Shown: piece after piece, positions 22,580 through 34,134 of the stretch
Layout of the letters: every line of letters begins with the position of its first letter
Position numbering within the stretch: position 1 is the first letter of the stretch
From: Miscanthus floridulus
Taxonomy: Eukaryota > Streptophyta > Magnoliopsida > Poales > Poaceae
Assembly: GCF_019320115.1 (NCBI RefSeq)
Contig: NC_089597.1
Coordinates: forward strand, 116,008,000-116,071,999
Reading direction: 5' to 3'
Length of the DNA: 64,000 nt
Position numbers and translations under genes: made by a program
The notes under the pieces: generated by a model
Told to the model about the DNA's origin: nothing
The model's input: the letters and a program-made list of their open reading frames with translations, nothing else
Database searches by the model: none

Positions 22580-23734
22580 CTTCAACCACTCAACTATCCA
22601 TGATTGCCCTCCAGGCTCACCAGGCCCATCCTTCTGCAAAATGCAATGACAGGAACACCTCAGTACTGGTTAATTGAAACTAACCATTTTCACAACCTGC
22701 CTGGTAATGAAGTTTGCAAAGAAGATAGTCTAGGTATGAGAAGTGAGAAGAACAAAAGTTTCATTTGTCAATTAAAAAACGTCAAGAGGTGGAGAATAGT
22801 ACAATACCAAGAATACTGGCTATCAGGTAAGTTTTTGCGTCTTGATTATGTTCTGTCACTAAACATAGCAAAAGGAGACAGACTATAGAAGTTATCAAGT
22901 CTTATCAAGTAACTCCACTGTAAGGCAAAGAACCCCAGGAATTCTAAGTCACAACATGATAGCAAAGTGTGTATTCTGTACTCAAAATATAGAATAATGG
23001 ATAGCGTACAGTTCGAGCATGCCCAAAAACTCCATATTATTGAAAATAACCTATTGTTTCTTATTTAAACTGAAGCAAATAGAACATAAAAACATACGGT
23101 ATATTTTGTTTCTGGTTTTCCCCAGCCACTCCGGTCAGGCCTTGCTCTTCCAAGTGTATGTGCTCCAGATAGTGCAACAATTTCCTGCACAAATGCCCCG
23201 GAAGTTCAATGACATAGCTCAAGAAAATATAGATAGACAGTTAAGTTTCAAAACCCGCCACACCTTGTCATCAAGGCCCATTCTATAGAATACCTCCCTA
23301 AGGTGTTCAGCCGGATCACGTGGGCCAGCGTCTGCAGAACATGTGCATTAGCAACAATTTAGTTTGATACCTCTCATAAGTCACATTTCAAGCATTGAAC
23401 AAAACAAAAAATGAGACATTGGTATGGAATGAAGAACCCATTGGAAACACTGACTAGGAAGCCTCCCTTCAGGTGGACACTGCTCAGCTGCTGTGACATC
23501 AACCCGCCCATATTTCATTGGAATTTTTGGGCCACCAGCTTCCTGTATTATGCGATTGACCAAACATATTACTACATAGACTTGACTGATCAAATGACCA
23601 AGTGAGATACTTAAGCAGAGAAAGGACAATGACCTCAATTGCCATAGCACTTGCTAACTGGAACAAATCTACGTAAGTGATACCTGGGTATTTGTCCTTG
23701 ATAGGTTGGATAAGCTCAAATGCATTAATCAGAC
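22580..23734 (-). pseudogene. Captured fragment of an L-ascorbate peroxidase gene (chloroplast type)
   Basis: Five exons with conserved splice sites on the minus strand: 23634-23734 ([20 protein letters not shown]), 23455-23542 ([14 protein letters not shown]), 23264-23331 ([19 protein letters not shown]), 23098-23184 ([19 protein letters not shown], with the proximal haem His) and a cut exon 22580-22633 (DGPGEPGGQSW). The order matches the middle of chloroplast APX, an H2O2-scavenging haem enzyme. The N-terminal part with the distal Arg-Trp-His site and the C-terminal third are missing, so it cannot be an active enzyme. Introns are retained, so capture was from DNA and not from a processed transcript. 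Confidence 0.9.
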
Positions 23735-23759
23735 CTGTGAAAATCAAGTCAAAATCTGC

Positions 23760-25460
23760 AAGTTACTACTGACCTAGTTCAATGGTACATATAGTGACTA
23801 AACAATTACGTGCAATGCTGCACGGAACTAATTTCCACTAATCAGCCCAGTAAAATGCAAGGGAAACAAGCACAATGGCAGGTGCACGCTAAGCAGATAG
23901 GGCAGGCGCACGCTGAGCAATAAAATAGATGTAGCAACCAGTGGCAATTACATATAAAAAATACAATTGAGGAATTGCTAAATTACTAAATCTCTTCATA
24001 GATAAAAAAATGTCTGGGTATAAAGTTTTCAGAGTACACTATTTATCTGAAGAAATTTCAAATGTTAGGTTATGATAGTATTACAGAAATCTGTTGAAAT
24101 TATCATGAAAAGAGAGGCCATCTTTCTTCTGCTAGCCTGCTACCTTACTCTGATTCACATGCCACCGGTCTTCAAAAAATTGCAACACAATGGATGCAGA
24201 TATTTATACTAATGCATTCATTGCTTTTATAATGTGTTCTGTTAATTCACAAGAGTACATGATCCAAAAGAATAGCAAATGCAGTTGTCGATCATCAGTC
24301 AGAGAGTAGTGAAAGCTCCTACAACTATTGCCTCGAAGGGAGAAGGTTCCAAACACTGAGTATTAACTGTACTATCACTGCACCATGGATCAGTGTTTAG
24401 TGCCACAACTGTACATGCTGAACAAAGAATGCTAAAAATAATTCAACGAAGCATATTTCAGAAATGCAGTGAGAATAGAACCCAACTCTAGATCCAAATC
24501 TCCACATACCACACACCATAGTTTCAAGAAGAAATGGTGTAAAAACTCACATCAGTCCTTAGCTTGAATGGCCTAGTAATGGTGTTTTTTCTGCACTTTC
24601 CGGTTGTCCTGTTTCAGCATTTCAGCTACCTGCATTCAATCAATAGGTGAGATTTCAGTATTTCTTCAAGTACCTTCAGTATCTGTTAGATACAGATAAC
24701 AATGGTGCTTTCAGTACCTTTCAAGTACTCTATTGGTCTATATGATCAAATGCAGAAGTGGTTACTGTTTGTAAATCGATTTGAGTCATTCACCATTACT
24801 TTGCTAATTAAGTAATCAGACACAGATTTAAACAGGAATAGTTGCAGTGTCCAAAAAATACTAGATAACAGAGATCCTAAATTTGATCAACAGATAAGCT
24901 TAAAATACAATGAGAACAAGCAAATTGAAATAAAGAAGCAACATGTCAACGTCTCCGAGTGAGGCAGGGAAAACTATCATCAGCTTCATCTAAGTACCCT
25001 CCGGAGAAAATGTTTTCAGTTTGCTTGTGGGAGTCATTATCACTACAGTTTTTGCTATCACCACCCCTCCCCTGTTCAGTAGCACAAATGCACACCTGGG
25101 TAAAGGAATGATAATCAACGTAAGAAAGTTAACCGGTAACAAACCCATGCCCACCCCAAAATATCTTCACTTAATTACCATTTTGGACGATACAAACCTC
25201 GGGCATTACTTGGTGAAAAATCTAATGATGGAATTTCCAGATTATAAATCTAAATATCCCTTTTGTATATTTGTGGCTAAGTTTCAAAAAAGTGAGTGCA
25301 ATCATTTTTTGGGTCACAACAGATGTAGTTTTTCACAAAAGCATGCTTTGCTCTGGTAATCATATAACAGGCATCAACAACAGAATAATTGGACCGTGTC
25401 ACCACTGTTCTTGGTCAACTGTGTGAGTCATGCGGTAGTGATAGATTAAAGACAGTACTC
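23760..25460. other. CACTA interior between the captured gene fragments
   Basis: Mostly AT-rich and intron-like. One minus-strand exon-like stretch at about 25085-24950 reads ENIFSGGYLDEADDSFPCL and then a stop; its source is not recognised. A plus-strand ORF at 25021-25359 lacks any motif. Confidence 0.35.
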
Positions 25461-25466
25461 CCTCAC

Positions 25467-25747
25467 CTGTAAACAGTTTATAAGCATTTGGCAGATCACG
25501 CTTTTGGGTGGCATAAAAAATGTCATTCCTGGATGAGAGACATAGACCAGGATCAACGATGATTGGCCTTATTTGTCTTTCCCTGGATGCAGAGACAGAC
25601 AGACAATATAAATAACTTCCAGCCCTAAATTGAGAGAGAGACTAGAACCAAAAATGATAAAGTGCCCTTACTCCTTCCAACCAATATAGCTAGTATGCTG
25701 AATGAAGTTGAGATCCTTCGGTAGGTATGAAAAAACATGCAGGAGGT
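25467..25747 (-). pseudogene. Captured fragment of a GT14 (beta-glucuronosyltransferase-like) gene
   Basis: Two exons with good splice sites on the minus strand. 25672-25747 encodes LLHVFSYLPKDLNFIQHTSY and ends at a GTAAGG donor. 25467-25582 follows an AG acceptor and encodes RPIIVDPGL, DIFYATQKRDLPNAYKLFTG, ending at a GTGAGG donor. The 192 nt keep one frame across the intron. This matches the core of plant GT14 enzymes (Core-2/I-branching family), Golgi enzymes that add glucuronic acid to arabinogalactan proteins. About 64 residues of a roughly 400-residue enzyme are present, so it is not functional by itself. Confidence 0.85.
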
Positions 25748-25759
25748 CTGCAAACAATT

Positions 25760-26559
25760 TGGAAATCAAGTTACCTTCATAAACTAATACCTTTCCACTA
25801 GCTGTCAACAATTTATGACATAAATGAGTAAAAGTAACAAACAGCTATCGTAAACTCTGATAAGATTAAAGTAGCAAGTTCCCATGGCTTCAAGCTCCAT
25901 TCATAAATGCATGCTAGGTGCATAGGACTCAAGTAGGCAGTAATAGCATAAACCTTAGAAAAAAAATAATCTGCTGCCCAAGCTCAATGAAAACCAATCG
26001 AAAGTATTGGTTGACTAAGACTACAATATTCTTTGTGGGACAAATTATGTCCCCCATTCTAATTGCATTATTTCCAAACTAAAAAAAGGGGTAGGGAATT
26101 TAAAAATAGTGGCCAGGAGTAAAGATAGCTAATACAATCTTATTTACAAACTCTAGCGTGACACTTCCATTAATCGTTGGGAGTGTTAATTCAATTAAAA
26201 TACTAACATGAGCATGCTTTTATAGATGAAGTGAATTTTTTTCCTTGGTGAATCGGCATAAGGTGATACAACAAACTGATTATCTAGTTTCAACCTGTTC
26301 CTTTAGAGACCTACCAAAAAAACGAGTTATATTCCTTAAAGCCATCCTAGCCCCATTCTTTCAAACCTTTCTATATCCATTCTCATGCATTAGCATGATC
26401 TTCTGAAAAACAATTCATGGTTGCTGATTATCATGTATTCCACTTTCGTAAACCTTTGAAGGAGAGCACACAAAAATAAAGGGGAAGCATGATGTTCATG
26501 TCATTCAGAAGGGGGAGGGTGGTACCAACCTGAACACGAGCTTGCAGGGGCATGATCTC
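25760..26559. other. CACTA interior, AT-rich
   Basis: No exon or repeat recognised. Confidence 0.35.
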
Positions 26560-27115
26560 AAGGACACATCACGCCACAGATCCCAGCTGCTGGAGCCGTA
26601 CTCGAGCCGGCCGCCGCTGGATGACACTGGTGCCATCGTCGCAGGCCAAATCATCGATAGAGCGCGTGGAGCATGACGGGCTCGATGCCCCCATCCAGCA
26701 GGCCGGACCTCACACTGCCTTTGGCCGGCCCTCTCCGTCCTAGGTCCGGATCAAGGCCGAGCACATAGCTCTCCTCCGGTCGCTCTAGGCCCGGATCGAA
26801 GCCGAACAGCTATCCTCCGGCCACCCTAGGCCCGGAACAAGGCCGAGCAGCTGTCCCCAGGGCACCCTTAGCCAGATCTGGGCCACGTGCGGGGATGCCT
26901 TTGTCGGGGCTGCACCCCTGAGCCAACGAGGATAGAAGAGGGGCAGAGGGGAGCCAGCGAAGTGGGAGGCGAGGCGGCAGTGGGTGGTGTCTGAGTGCGC
27001 AAGGCAACGGCGGCGGTCTTGTGCGGCGGCGGCGGTAGTGGAGTTGGGCGGGCGGGCGCAGAGAGAGGCGGTGGCGTGATAAGAGCTGAGGGAGACTGAA
27101 CGCAAATGTTAGGGT
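26560..27115 (-). other. GC-rich block near the right end of the CACTA element
   Basis: It shifts sharply to high GC. It contains three tandem units of about 54 bp built on CTAGG(T/C)CCGGA(T/A)CAAGGCCGA and TCCTCCGG (26748-26850). Minus-strand reading frames are Pro/Arg/Ser-rich without a known domain. It could be the first exon of another captured gene or an element leader; not resolved. Confidence 0.35.
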
Positions 27116-27199
27116 TTGCAGTATTTGGGCCAAGTCTTACCGTTAGTTAAGGCCTTTTTTTTGTTTTCAACTTCCCGCGATGGACCTTTCGTTTGTTTT

Positions 27200-27425
27200 C
27201 AGTTCCCGCGGACGGACAGGCCTATATACCGACTAATAGTTCGTCCTTTTTATGGATCTGTCCCGACCGATCGTCTGATTGTACAGCTAAATATCTATAC
27301 CGACCGATAGTTCAACGTAAAAGGTACATTTACCGACACTTGATTTGTGAGCAAGCTATACCGACCGACGGTTCAACGGTATTAGTATATTTATAACGAC
27401 ACACGTGTGACGCTATATTAGTGTT
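27200..27425 (+). repeat. CACTA right subterminal repeats
   Basis: Repeated TATACCGAC(C/T)GA and related motifs, mirror of those at the left end. Confidence 0.75.
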
Positions 27426-27439
27426 GTGGTGTAGTGTTG

Positions 27440-28759
27440 GTACCATGAAAAGCAAAGTAGCAAACAGGAACCCGGACACGGCTAGGCTCTGGAACGACTA
27501 TGTGTCCCAAATTGCTACTCAGAAGGACAAACCACCATCGGCTACACTGTTTTCTTCAAAGGACGGACGCAGTGCATCCAAGGCGGAAATCAGGAGCACG
27601 GCGGGACAACATGGAGCAGAGAAGGCCGGCAGACATCTGTCTACCCAAGACCGATGTGATGCTGGATATGATGTTGATCTGCACCGGACAGTCTCAGGAC
27701 AGGCGACGAGGATCAACCCAGAACTGCTAGATGAAGGAATGAAGCCCACATCACAAGACTTCCTCTAACTACCGCCACGTACATCCTGGTACAATGCTGC
27801 TGCGGGATTAGCCTACCTCTAATCCCTATCATAAGACTTCCTCCAGCTACGACAAGACTCACAGAAACTACAAAACACGCCCGGGGGCTGCTCTACTTCG
27901 CAAACTACCATGTTTATGACCACGAAGGTTTCAACAGAATGTTGAACGAATGAAAATAAGCACTCCGGGAGGGTATTTATAGATCGAAGGAGCGGTGCAC
28001 ATGGACTAGGAGTACTAATGAAATAAGCCTAACAAAGGACACAGTGAAAAGACAGGGCTCAATAATGGAAGACTCAGGCGAGAGGGAACAGTACTCGAAG
28101 ACGAGCATATTCGGAAGAATATACCAACACAGTACAACCCGTGAATAAAAGACATTTACACTCAACCACCACCATACAACTACATCTGACAACAGCAGAC
28201 TACCAGAGAATACGCCAAGACTCTGCATCCGAGTTCTTCCTGAACAAAACAACTCGGATATATGCTCGGGGGCTGCAAAAGGAGAGGTATACAGTTCTTT
28301 CGAACAACTCAGATTCAAGACCCACCAACTTTTTGTTCCAAACAGCAAGAGGCTCGGGGGCTACACTCAGTGAGTGCACTTTTTTCTTCGAAAAAGCGCA
28401 CGTCACTCAGAACACTTCTTCAAGACAGATGACTTCAAGGCCACAAGATAAAAAGAACCCGAATACAGCTAAATCAGAGCTCTTTTCAACAAGGAAGCCG
28501 GGGAACCTTTCAACGAAGAATCAGGAAGATTTCAAGAAAAGACCCTCAAGCTCCTTATGCCAAACAGCAAGAGGCTTGGGGGCTACATCCAAATGGGGGT
28601 ACTTTTTTCTTCAAAAAGGTACACACCACGCGAAGATCTCACGAAAGCGCTACACGGTTTTGCTCAAGAAAGCACTCGGATGACGCTTGTTCCTGCTCGA
28701 CAAGACTTGAAGGAACAAGACGAGGCTTCCAGAACTCAACCATGAAGTGCTCAGGGGCT
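27440..28759 (+). other. G2 3' noncoding region with PPT-like repeats
   Basis: This continues G2 after the CACTA insertion. CTCGGGGGCT-type motifs occur at about 27890, 28265, 28351 and 28570, with another before the arrays at about 17967, each resembling the true PPT at the 3' LTR. The segments after 28351 and 28570 also share TTTTTTCTTC(G/A)AAAA(A)G, so they are degenerate repeats. ORFs here have no known motif. Confidence 0.6.
28750..28759 (+). other. Polypurine tract of G2
   Basis: CTCAGGGGCT directly precedes the 3' LTR start TGTCGG, the expected place for plus-strand priming. Confidence 0.55.
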
Positions 28760-29161
28760 TGTCGGTGCGGGACCCACGGGATACCCCGCAAGGAAGGGAG
28801 AAGAACTAGCCTGACTAGGATTCTTCCCCTGTAATCTTAGTAGTAGTATTATCCTGTAATCCTACTAGGAACTCTCATTGTAAACCAACTAGGACTCTGG
28901 CCTCCTGACTATATAAAGGAGGACAGGGCTCCTTGAATCGGAAGTGAAGACAACAATTGTACAACACAAGACTTACAATCAATCCAACGCAAAGGCTAAC
29001 GCCGACTGGACGTAGGGCTATTACTCGATCTACGATCGAGGGCCCGAACCAGGATAAATCGACTATCTCTTGCGTTAACCGTCGAGTTCTGCATACGCTG
29101 AAGCCCGAACATACTGCCCCGGGTACCCCTGTGGCAGGCTATCGGTGGTCAAACATCGACA
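28760..29161 (+). repeat. 3' LTR of G2
   Basis: 402 bp, same length as the 5' LTR, with about 18 substitutions and no indel seen by eye. Followed by the ATCAT target copy. Confidence 0.95.
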
Positions 29162-31181
29162 ATCATATATATATATATACATACGTCCTGAATATAGGAA
29201 ATAGCAAATTCGCAACAGCTACAGACCACGCCATGCATGAACTGTTCCCATGTGTGCACCGTACTGGAACTATAACAGCATCTCCAACCGATCCCTCACT
29301 CAGCCCCCTATCCATCTTTTGAGGGTCAAACCACAAAAATAGCTCTCCAACCGATCCCTCATCCGACTCCCACCCGATGAGAGACCCTCATCCATCGCCT
29401 CCCATCCCTCACATGTAGTCGACCGCACGAGATCCCTCATCCACGGCGGGAGCAACCGCCGCGAGCCTGCGCGCGCTCGGACATCTCCGCTCGTGCCTAC
29501 TCTGCGTCGACGCCGCCGGTCTCCGACGCTGCCGTGCCGGCTCTATCGTCGACCAGGTATGCCCATCCTCCAATCGTATTTAGTAGCTGTAGAGACGAGG
29601 AGAGAGAGACCGCATCTACTAGATCCCATCGTGGGGAGAAGATAGATCAGCTACGGTCGGTTGGAGCAGCGAGCACTGCTCGTGCGCTGGTTGGGCAGGT
29701 CAGCAAGCTCCGCCGCGCTACTGCCTGCCCCCTGGCCCCTCCTCCTCGCCCTCTTCTGTCAATTGTTGGTGGTGGATTTGTGATGCGGGATTTTTTTTTC
29801 ATCTTCTTCCTTCTTCTCGCGGTGTCTCGGAATCTTGGCTTCTCTGGATTGCTGTCAATCTCTGCTTCTCAATTTTGGTTAGTTTTGGGGGTTGAGCGGG
29901 CGATCGTCGCGTCCGGATCTGATGATTCTCGCATGGCCTCCTTCTCTTCACGAAATCTTGCTGCCCCTTGGGGACTGACGCCACTATTGTTGTTTGTTGG
30001 TCTTGCCGCGGCTCCGATCTGTTCAGTCTCGGGGGAATTCGACCCATGCTTCTGTGCTGCCTTGAATGCTCAACCGTGTCAAGAGTGAATGCTGCTACTG
30101 GGATTGTGGGAGTGTGATGCTCTTATTTAGATTGCTGTCTTGTACTAGGTAGCAGCCTTTAAGCACCAATCTGGCTGCAATTCATTTAGCTCATATGTGC
30201 TCATTCCTTAGTTTTTGCTGTGGAAATCTCCAACAACTTTGCGTTCATCTGAAATATCGGCAGTACCATTTGTAGCCACCTTGATACTAGGCAAAGTTAT
30301 CTGGATCCTTCGCAGGCATGGGCTAGGAATGGCATCAGTTTGTCCCATGTTCCCATGGGTGGAACGGGGATAACATTTTCTTAGTTTTAAATACTGGTAC
30401 CACCTACAAATGAACGGGGATAACATTTTCTCAGTTTAAAATTCGACAGATTTATAAGGGCATTTATTCATGGATTGGAAAACAGAAAAATGCAAACACG
30501 TTACTTCTTCAGCCATGCATTAAATTAGTTATTTTGTGCAGCTGGAAACTCATAGCTTTATTTTTCTGTTTATTACTCAATGAAACTGATCGCTTAGGGG
30601 TAATGACCATCACCTCAGGCTTCCATAAACAAGTCCCAGCCCTTTCGTAATGTAAAGAATTGATCGGTATACAAGGTCTGATCAACTTCATTGTCATTAA
30701 TTTCTAAATGTCCCAATATACATGTATATTTATTTATTTTTCTGACAAGACTGCTCACAAAGCATAAAATTTATTTGTCGCTGACCCTCTCTTATGTTAA
30801 TCCTGATATATAATGTAGTATGTTTCTCTGAAATCAGAATGCACATGTTATCTCTTTTTCAGAAGTCTTCCTAAAGTAGTATGTTTCCTTTTAGGAAGAG
30901 AAAGGGTCATTGTCGTTCAATGCTTGTATGCTACTATTTTTTTGGATAGCAGATTATTGCTTCTCCTGGGCTTGATGACAGCGATTCTGATAAGATCATA
31001 GTGGAATATTTTTATACATTGCATATTTTTTTGGATAGCAGATTATTGCTTCTCCTGGGCAAGACCGACTCTGTTGGCTAGAGCATTGCATATTTTTATT
31101 TTGTTTATACAGGTAAGTTGTAGTACTTAATTGGAACTGGAATTAATAGCATAACTTGTTACGGGCCTGTGGCACAGGAAG

Positions 31182-32316
31182 ATGGAAATGCCCAGCTTCG
31201 ATGATGTTTTTGGGAGCAATGTGGAAAACACCGAGGTTGATTATTTTGGTATCTCACCTGAAGATGGAAATGGCCAATGTGGCACAGGGTCTTATTTTGG
31301 TATCTCACCTGAAGGACAGAATGTTGTTGAACAAGCCTCTCAGTCTACGAAAGGAAGCAAGAAGAGATCAAAAAATTTCACTTTAAAAGAGGATAACATG
31401 TTGGTGGAAGCATGGCTAGAAGTAAGCTTGGATGCAGTTCAAGGCGTCGACCAACCTCGTGCTACCTATTGGCAACGAATTCATGATTACTTCCATGAGC
31501 ACAAGGATTTTCAATCTGATTGTAATATTAGTTCTCTCTCTCATCGCTGGGGTATCATTAATGAAAGTGTTAACAGATTTTGTGGATGGTTAACAGCGAT
31601 TCAAAATAGAAACCAAAGCGGTGTGACTGAACAAGATGAGGTAAGAGGCATTTTCTTTCAATTTGTTAGAAATGTATATGTGCATTCATGGTTACTAACA
31701 CATATTAAATTGTGTAGATACAACAAGCACTTGAAATGTACAAGGAGAAAGATGAGAAAAAAGAACGTTTTCATTGATGCATTGCTGGAATGTATTGCAG
31801 CATGAACAAAAGTGGACTGACCAAAGACCTGCAAAAAAACAGAAGTCATCTTCCAGGGAAGGTCCAAGGTCGTGTACTCCTGAAACCAATGAAAGTCATC
31901 TTGGTGATGAAGAGCAGGGTCCCAGCCATACTTCACCAAGGAAAGGTAGGCCTATTGGTAAAAAGAAGGAGAAAGATCGCCGAGGTAAAAATCTTGTCGC
32001 TCATGGAGAAAACCTATACATGGAAGCAATGGAAAATATGTGGCTCAAGAGACAGAAGGCCGAAGAGTTGAGAGAGATTAGGAAAAAAGAGCGTAATGAT
32101 CAAAGATTAGCTGTAGAGACTAGAAGGCTTGAACTGAAGCAAGAAGTAGAGAATAGGAAGCTTGATCTGAAGCAACGAGAACTACAACTGAAACAAAGGC
32201 AGGACGATGAGAAAGTGATGAATATGGATCTTAGTTCTTTGAGTGAACGGCAACAAATATTCTACAAGACAATGCAAGATCAGATCATTGCTCCTCTTGG
32301 TGGTGGAGCACTTTGA
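31182..32316 (+). pseudogene. Harbinger ORF1 protein (NAM-like/trihelix), frameshifted
   Basis: Exon 1 31182-31640, intron 31641-31717 (GTAAGA...TGTAG), exon 2 31718-32316. The N-terminal half has a Myb/SANT-like DNA-binding region (FTLKEDNMLVEAWLEVSLD, YWQRIHDYFHEH, SSLSHRWGIINESVNRFCGW). The C-terminal half is a NAM-associated region: HEQKW, a basic nuclear-signal stretch KGRPIGKKKEKDRRGK and a long charged coiled coil. In known Harbinger systems this protein binds transposon ends and brings transposase into the nucleus. One base appears lost in the TTTT run at 31768-31771, giving TGA in exon 2; the C-terminal frame resumes at 31777. An internal repeat YFGISPE occurs twice near the N-terminus. 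Confidence 0.88.
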
Positions 32317-32641
32317 GATGACAGTTATATGTGTGGGGCATTATGTGTGTGGGGCAATATTTGTGAACCATCGTGTCATTTAAGTATTGTTGTAGGACCT
32401 ATGTAAGAACAATATGTCCGAACCACTAAGTTTAATTCTTGTTGCCTCTATATGTGGACTATGAGCTATGTGTGTCTTTAAATAGAAGGCACGATACATG
32501 GTGCATGCTTAATAAAACGATGAGTACAAGCCTCAATAATAAATTACATAGTACATGATTACAAGCCTGAATAAATTATATAGTGCTAAATTACATAGTA
32601 AAATGATGACTACAAGCCTCAATAAAGTACATGGTACATGA

Positions 32642-34020
32642 TTAGTACAAGTCTGCATGACGTTGCCAAAGATGCTCAATTAGGTCCTCCTTAAGCTGGC
32701 TGTGGGTTTCCATGTTTCTAATATTGTGATGAGCTTGCATGAACTCATGTAGCTCATGTGTGCGATTACGAACTTCACGCTGTGTAGGTCTCACTAGCTG
32801 GCCAATACCCTTGTAGTGGAAGTCGTCTTCTTCATTTCTCTCATCTTCGACTATCATGTTATGCATAATGACACAAGCTGTCATAATTTCTCTAAGTGTT
32901 TCTTTATCCCAGCTACGAGCTGGCCCACGAACAATGGCAAAACGAGCTTGTAAAACACCAAAGGCTCGTTCCACATCCTTCCGTACTGCTTCTTGTGCCT
33001 TGGCGAAGTATTTCCTCTTATTGCCATGCGGATTAGTTATGGTCTTTACAAATGTTTCCCACTTGGGATATATACCATCTGCTAGATAATACCCCATTGT
33101 ATAATTATGATCATTGATGATAAAATTAACTTGAGGAGCCTCCCCTTCGGCTAGCTTGGAGAAAAGATGTGAACGGTGAAGAACATTGATATCATTGAGA
33201 GACCCTGGCAAACCAAAAAAAGCATGTCAAATCCATAGATCTTTGGAAGCAACAGCTTCAAGGAAAATAGTGGGCTCACGCTTATGACCGGTATATTGAC
33301 CATGCCATGCCACAGGGTAGTTTTTCCATTGCCAATGCATACAATCTATGCTACCAAGCATTCCTGGAAAACCTCTGCGCTCACCTATTGCAAGTAATCT
33401 GGCAGTATCATGCTCATTTGGAGATCTTAAGTATTCACCTCCAAACACTTCGACTACAGCTATAACAAACCTTTTAAGACTCTCTAGGGTCGTACTTTCA
33501 CCAATGCGAATATATTGATCCATAAAATCTGCCGGTACTCCATAACTAATCATCATCAATGCTGCAGTAACCTTCTGCAAACATGATAACCCAAGTCGTC
33601 CACATCTATCTCTTTTTTGCACAAAATAATTGTCATGTTGTTCTATAGCTTGCATTATGCGAAGAAACAAAGGACGGGCCATTCTAAACCTGAGCAAAGA
33701 AATGAGAATAAAAAAAACTTACACATAGAAAGAGCATGATAAAAGAGAGCAAATGAATTGACCAAGATATTTGCAAACCTGCGTCGGAATATAGATTCCC
33801 CATAGGTTGGATGCTCCGAGAAATAGTCATTGTAGAGTCTAAAATGGCCACTTTCTCTTTCTTTATGAATATAGTTCCGGCCAGGTATAGAACCTCCCCA
33901 ACGTGGATTATTCAAAGCTAGATATTGAGTGTGGGCTTGGTGTAATGCACTAAGGATGAGCTCAGGCTCATCATCATCATCTGAAGATGAGGATGAATCT
34001 AAGCGAGAGAGACGACTCAT
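32642..34020 (-). pseudogene. Harbinger transposase (DDE), one in-frame stop
   Basis: Start ATG 34018-34020 (MSRLSRLDSSSSSDDDDEPE), exon 1 34020-33779, intron 33778-33690 (GTTTGC...CTCAG), exon 2 33689-32642; 430 codons, normal for the family. The catalytic triad is visible: Asp in GSIDCMHW (33344-33346), Asp in YYLADGIYP (33077-33079), Glu in KDVERAFGVLQ (32969-32971). It cuts and joins DNA at TAA-like targets. The only break seen is TGA at 33227-33229, in the motif DLWI-stop-HAFFG, where relatives have Trp, so TGG to TGA. The rest is open, which suggests recent inactivation. Confidence 0.92.
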
Positions 34021-34134
34021 TTCTGGTGGAGAAGGAACAACAGAGTAGAGAAGGAGCAAAAAACAAATGAGTTGGTGTATGAACCAGGTGAGTGTGCAAG
34101 CATATATAAAGATAAAATCAGGAGACGTTGGAAT

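Larger units (their letters stand above)
21944..27436. mobile_element. Non-autonomous CACTA transposon with captured gene fragments
   Basis: Ends are CACTACACCACAAC and its exact inverse GTTGTGGTGTAGTG. TTG flanks both sides (21941-21943 and 27437-27439), the 3 bp duplication of CACTA elements. Subterminal regions carry many TATACCGACCGA and related motifs. No TNP2-like transposase was seen in the 5.5 kb. Instead the minus strand holds exon/intron pieces of an ascorbate peroxidase gene and a GT14 glycosyltransferase gene, plus a GC-rich leader near the right end. It sits in the G2 3' region, so it inserted after G2. Confidence 0.92.
9816..29161 (+). mobile_element. Complete Tat-clade Ty3/Gypsy retrotransposon (element G2) with nested insertions
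   Basis: Two 402 bp LTRs (9816-10217 and 28760-29161) are flanked by ATCAT at 9811-9815 and 29162-29166. The order is LTR, PBS, gag, protease, RT, two RNase H regions, integrase, then a long 3' region with tandem arrays and an antisense gene. The second RNase H and the antisense gene fit the Tat lineage. By eye the LTRs differ at about 18 of 402 positions (about 4.5%). Inside are a Copia solo LTR and a CACTA transposon, together about 7.1 kb, so the original element was about 12.3 kb. Coding regions are in one frame but carry several stops and one frameshift. Confidence 0.93.

Noticed and set aside
29534..30088. 184-codon plus-strand ORF in the Harbinger 5' region
   Set aside because: No known domain, and neither known Harbinger protein starts here. 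Probably leader or intron sequence.
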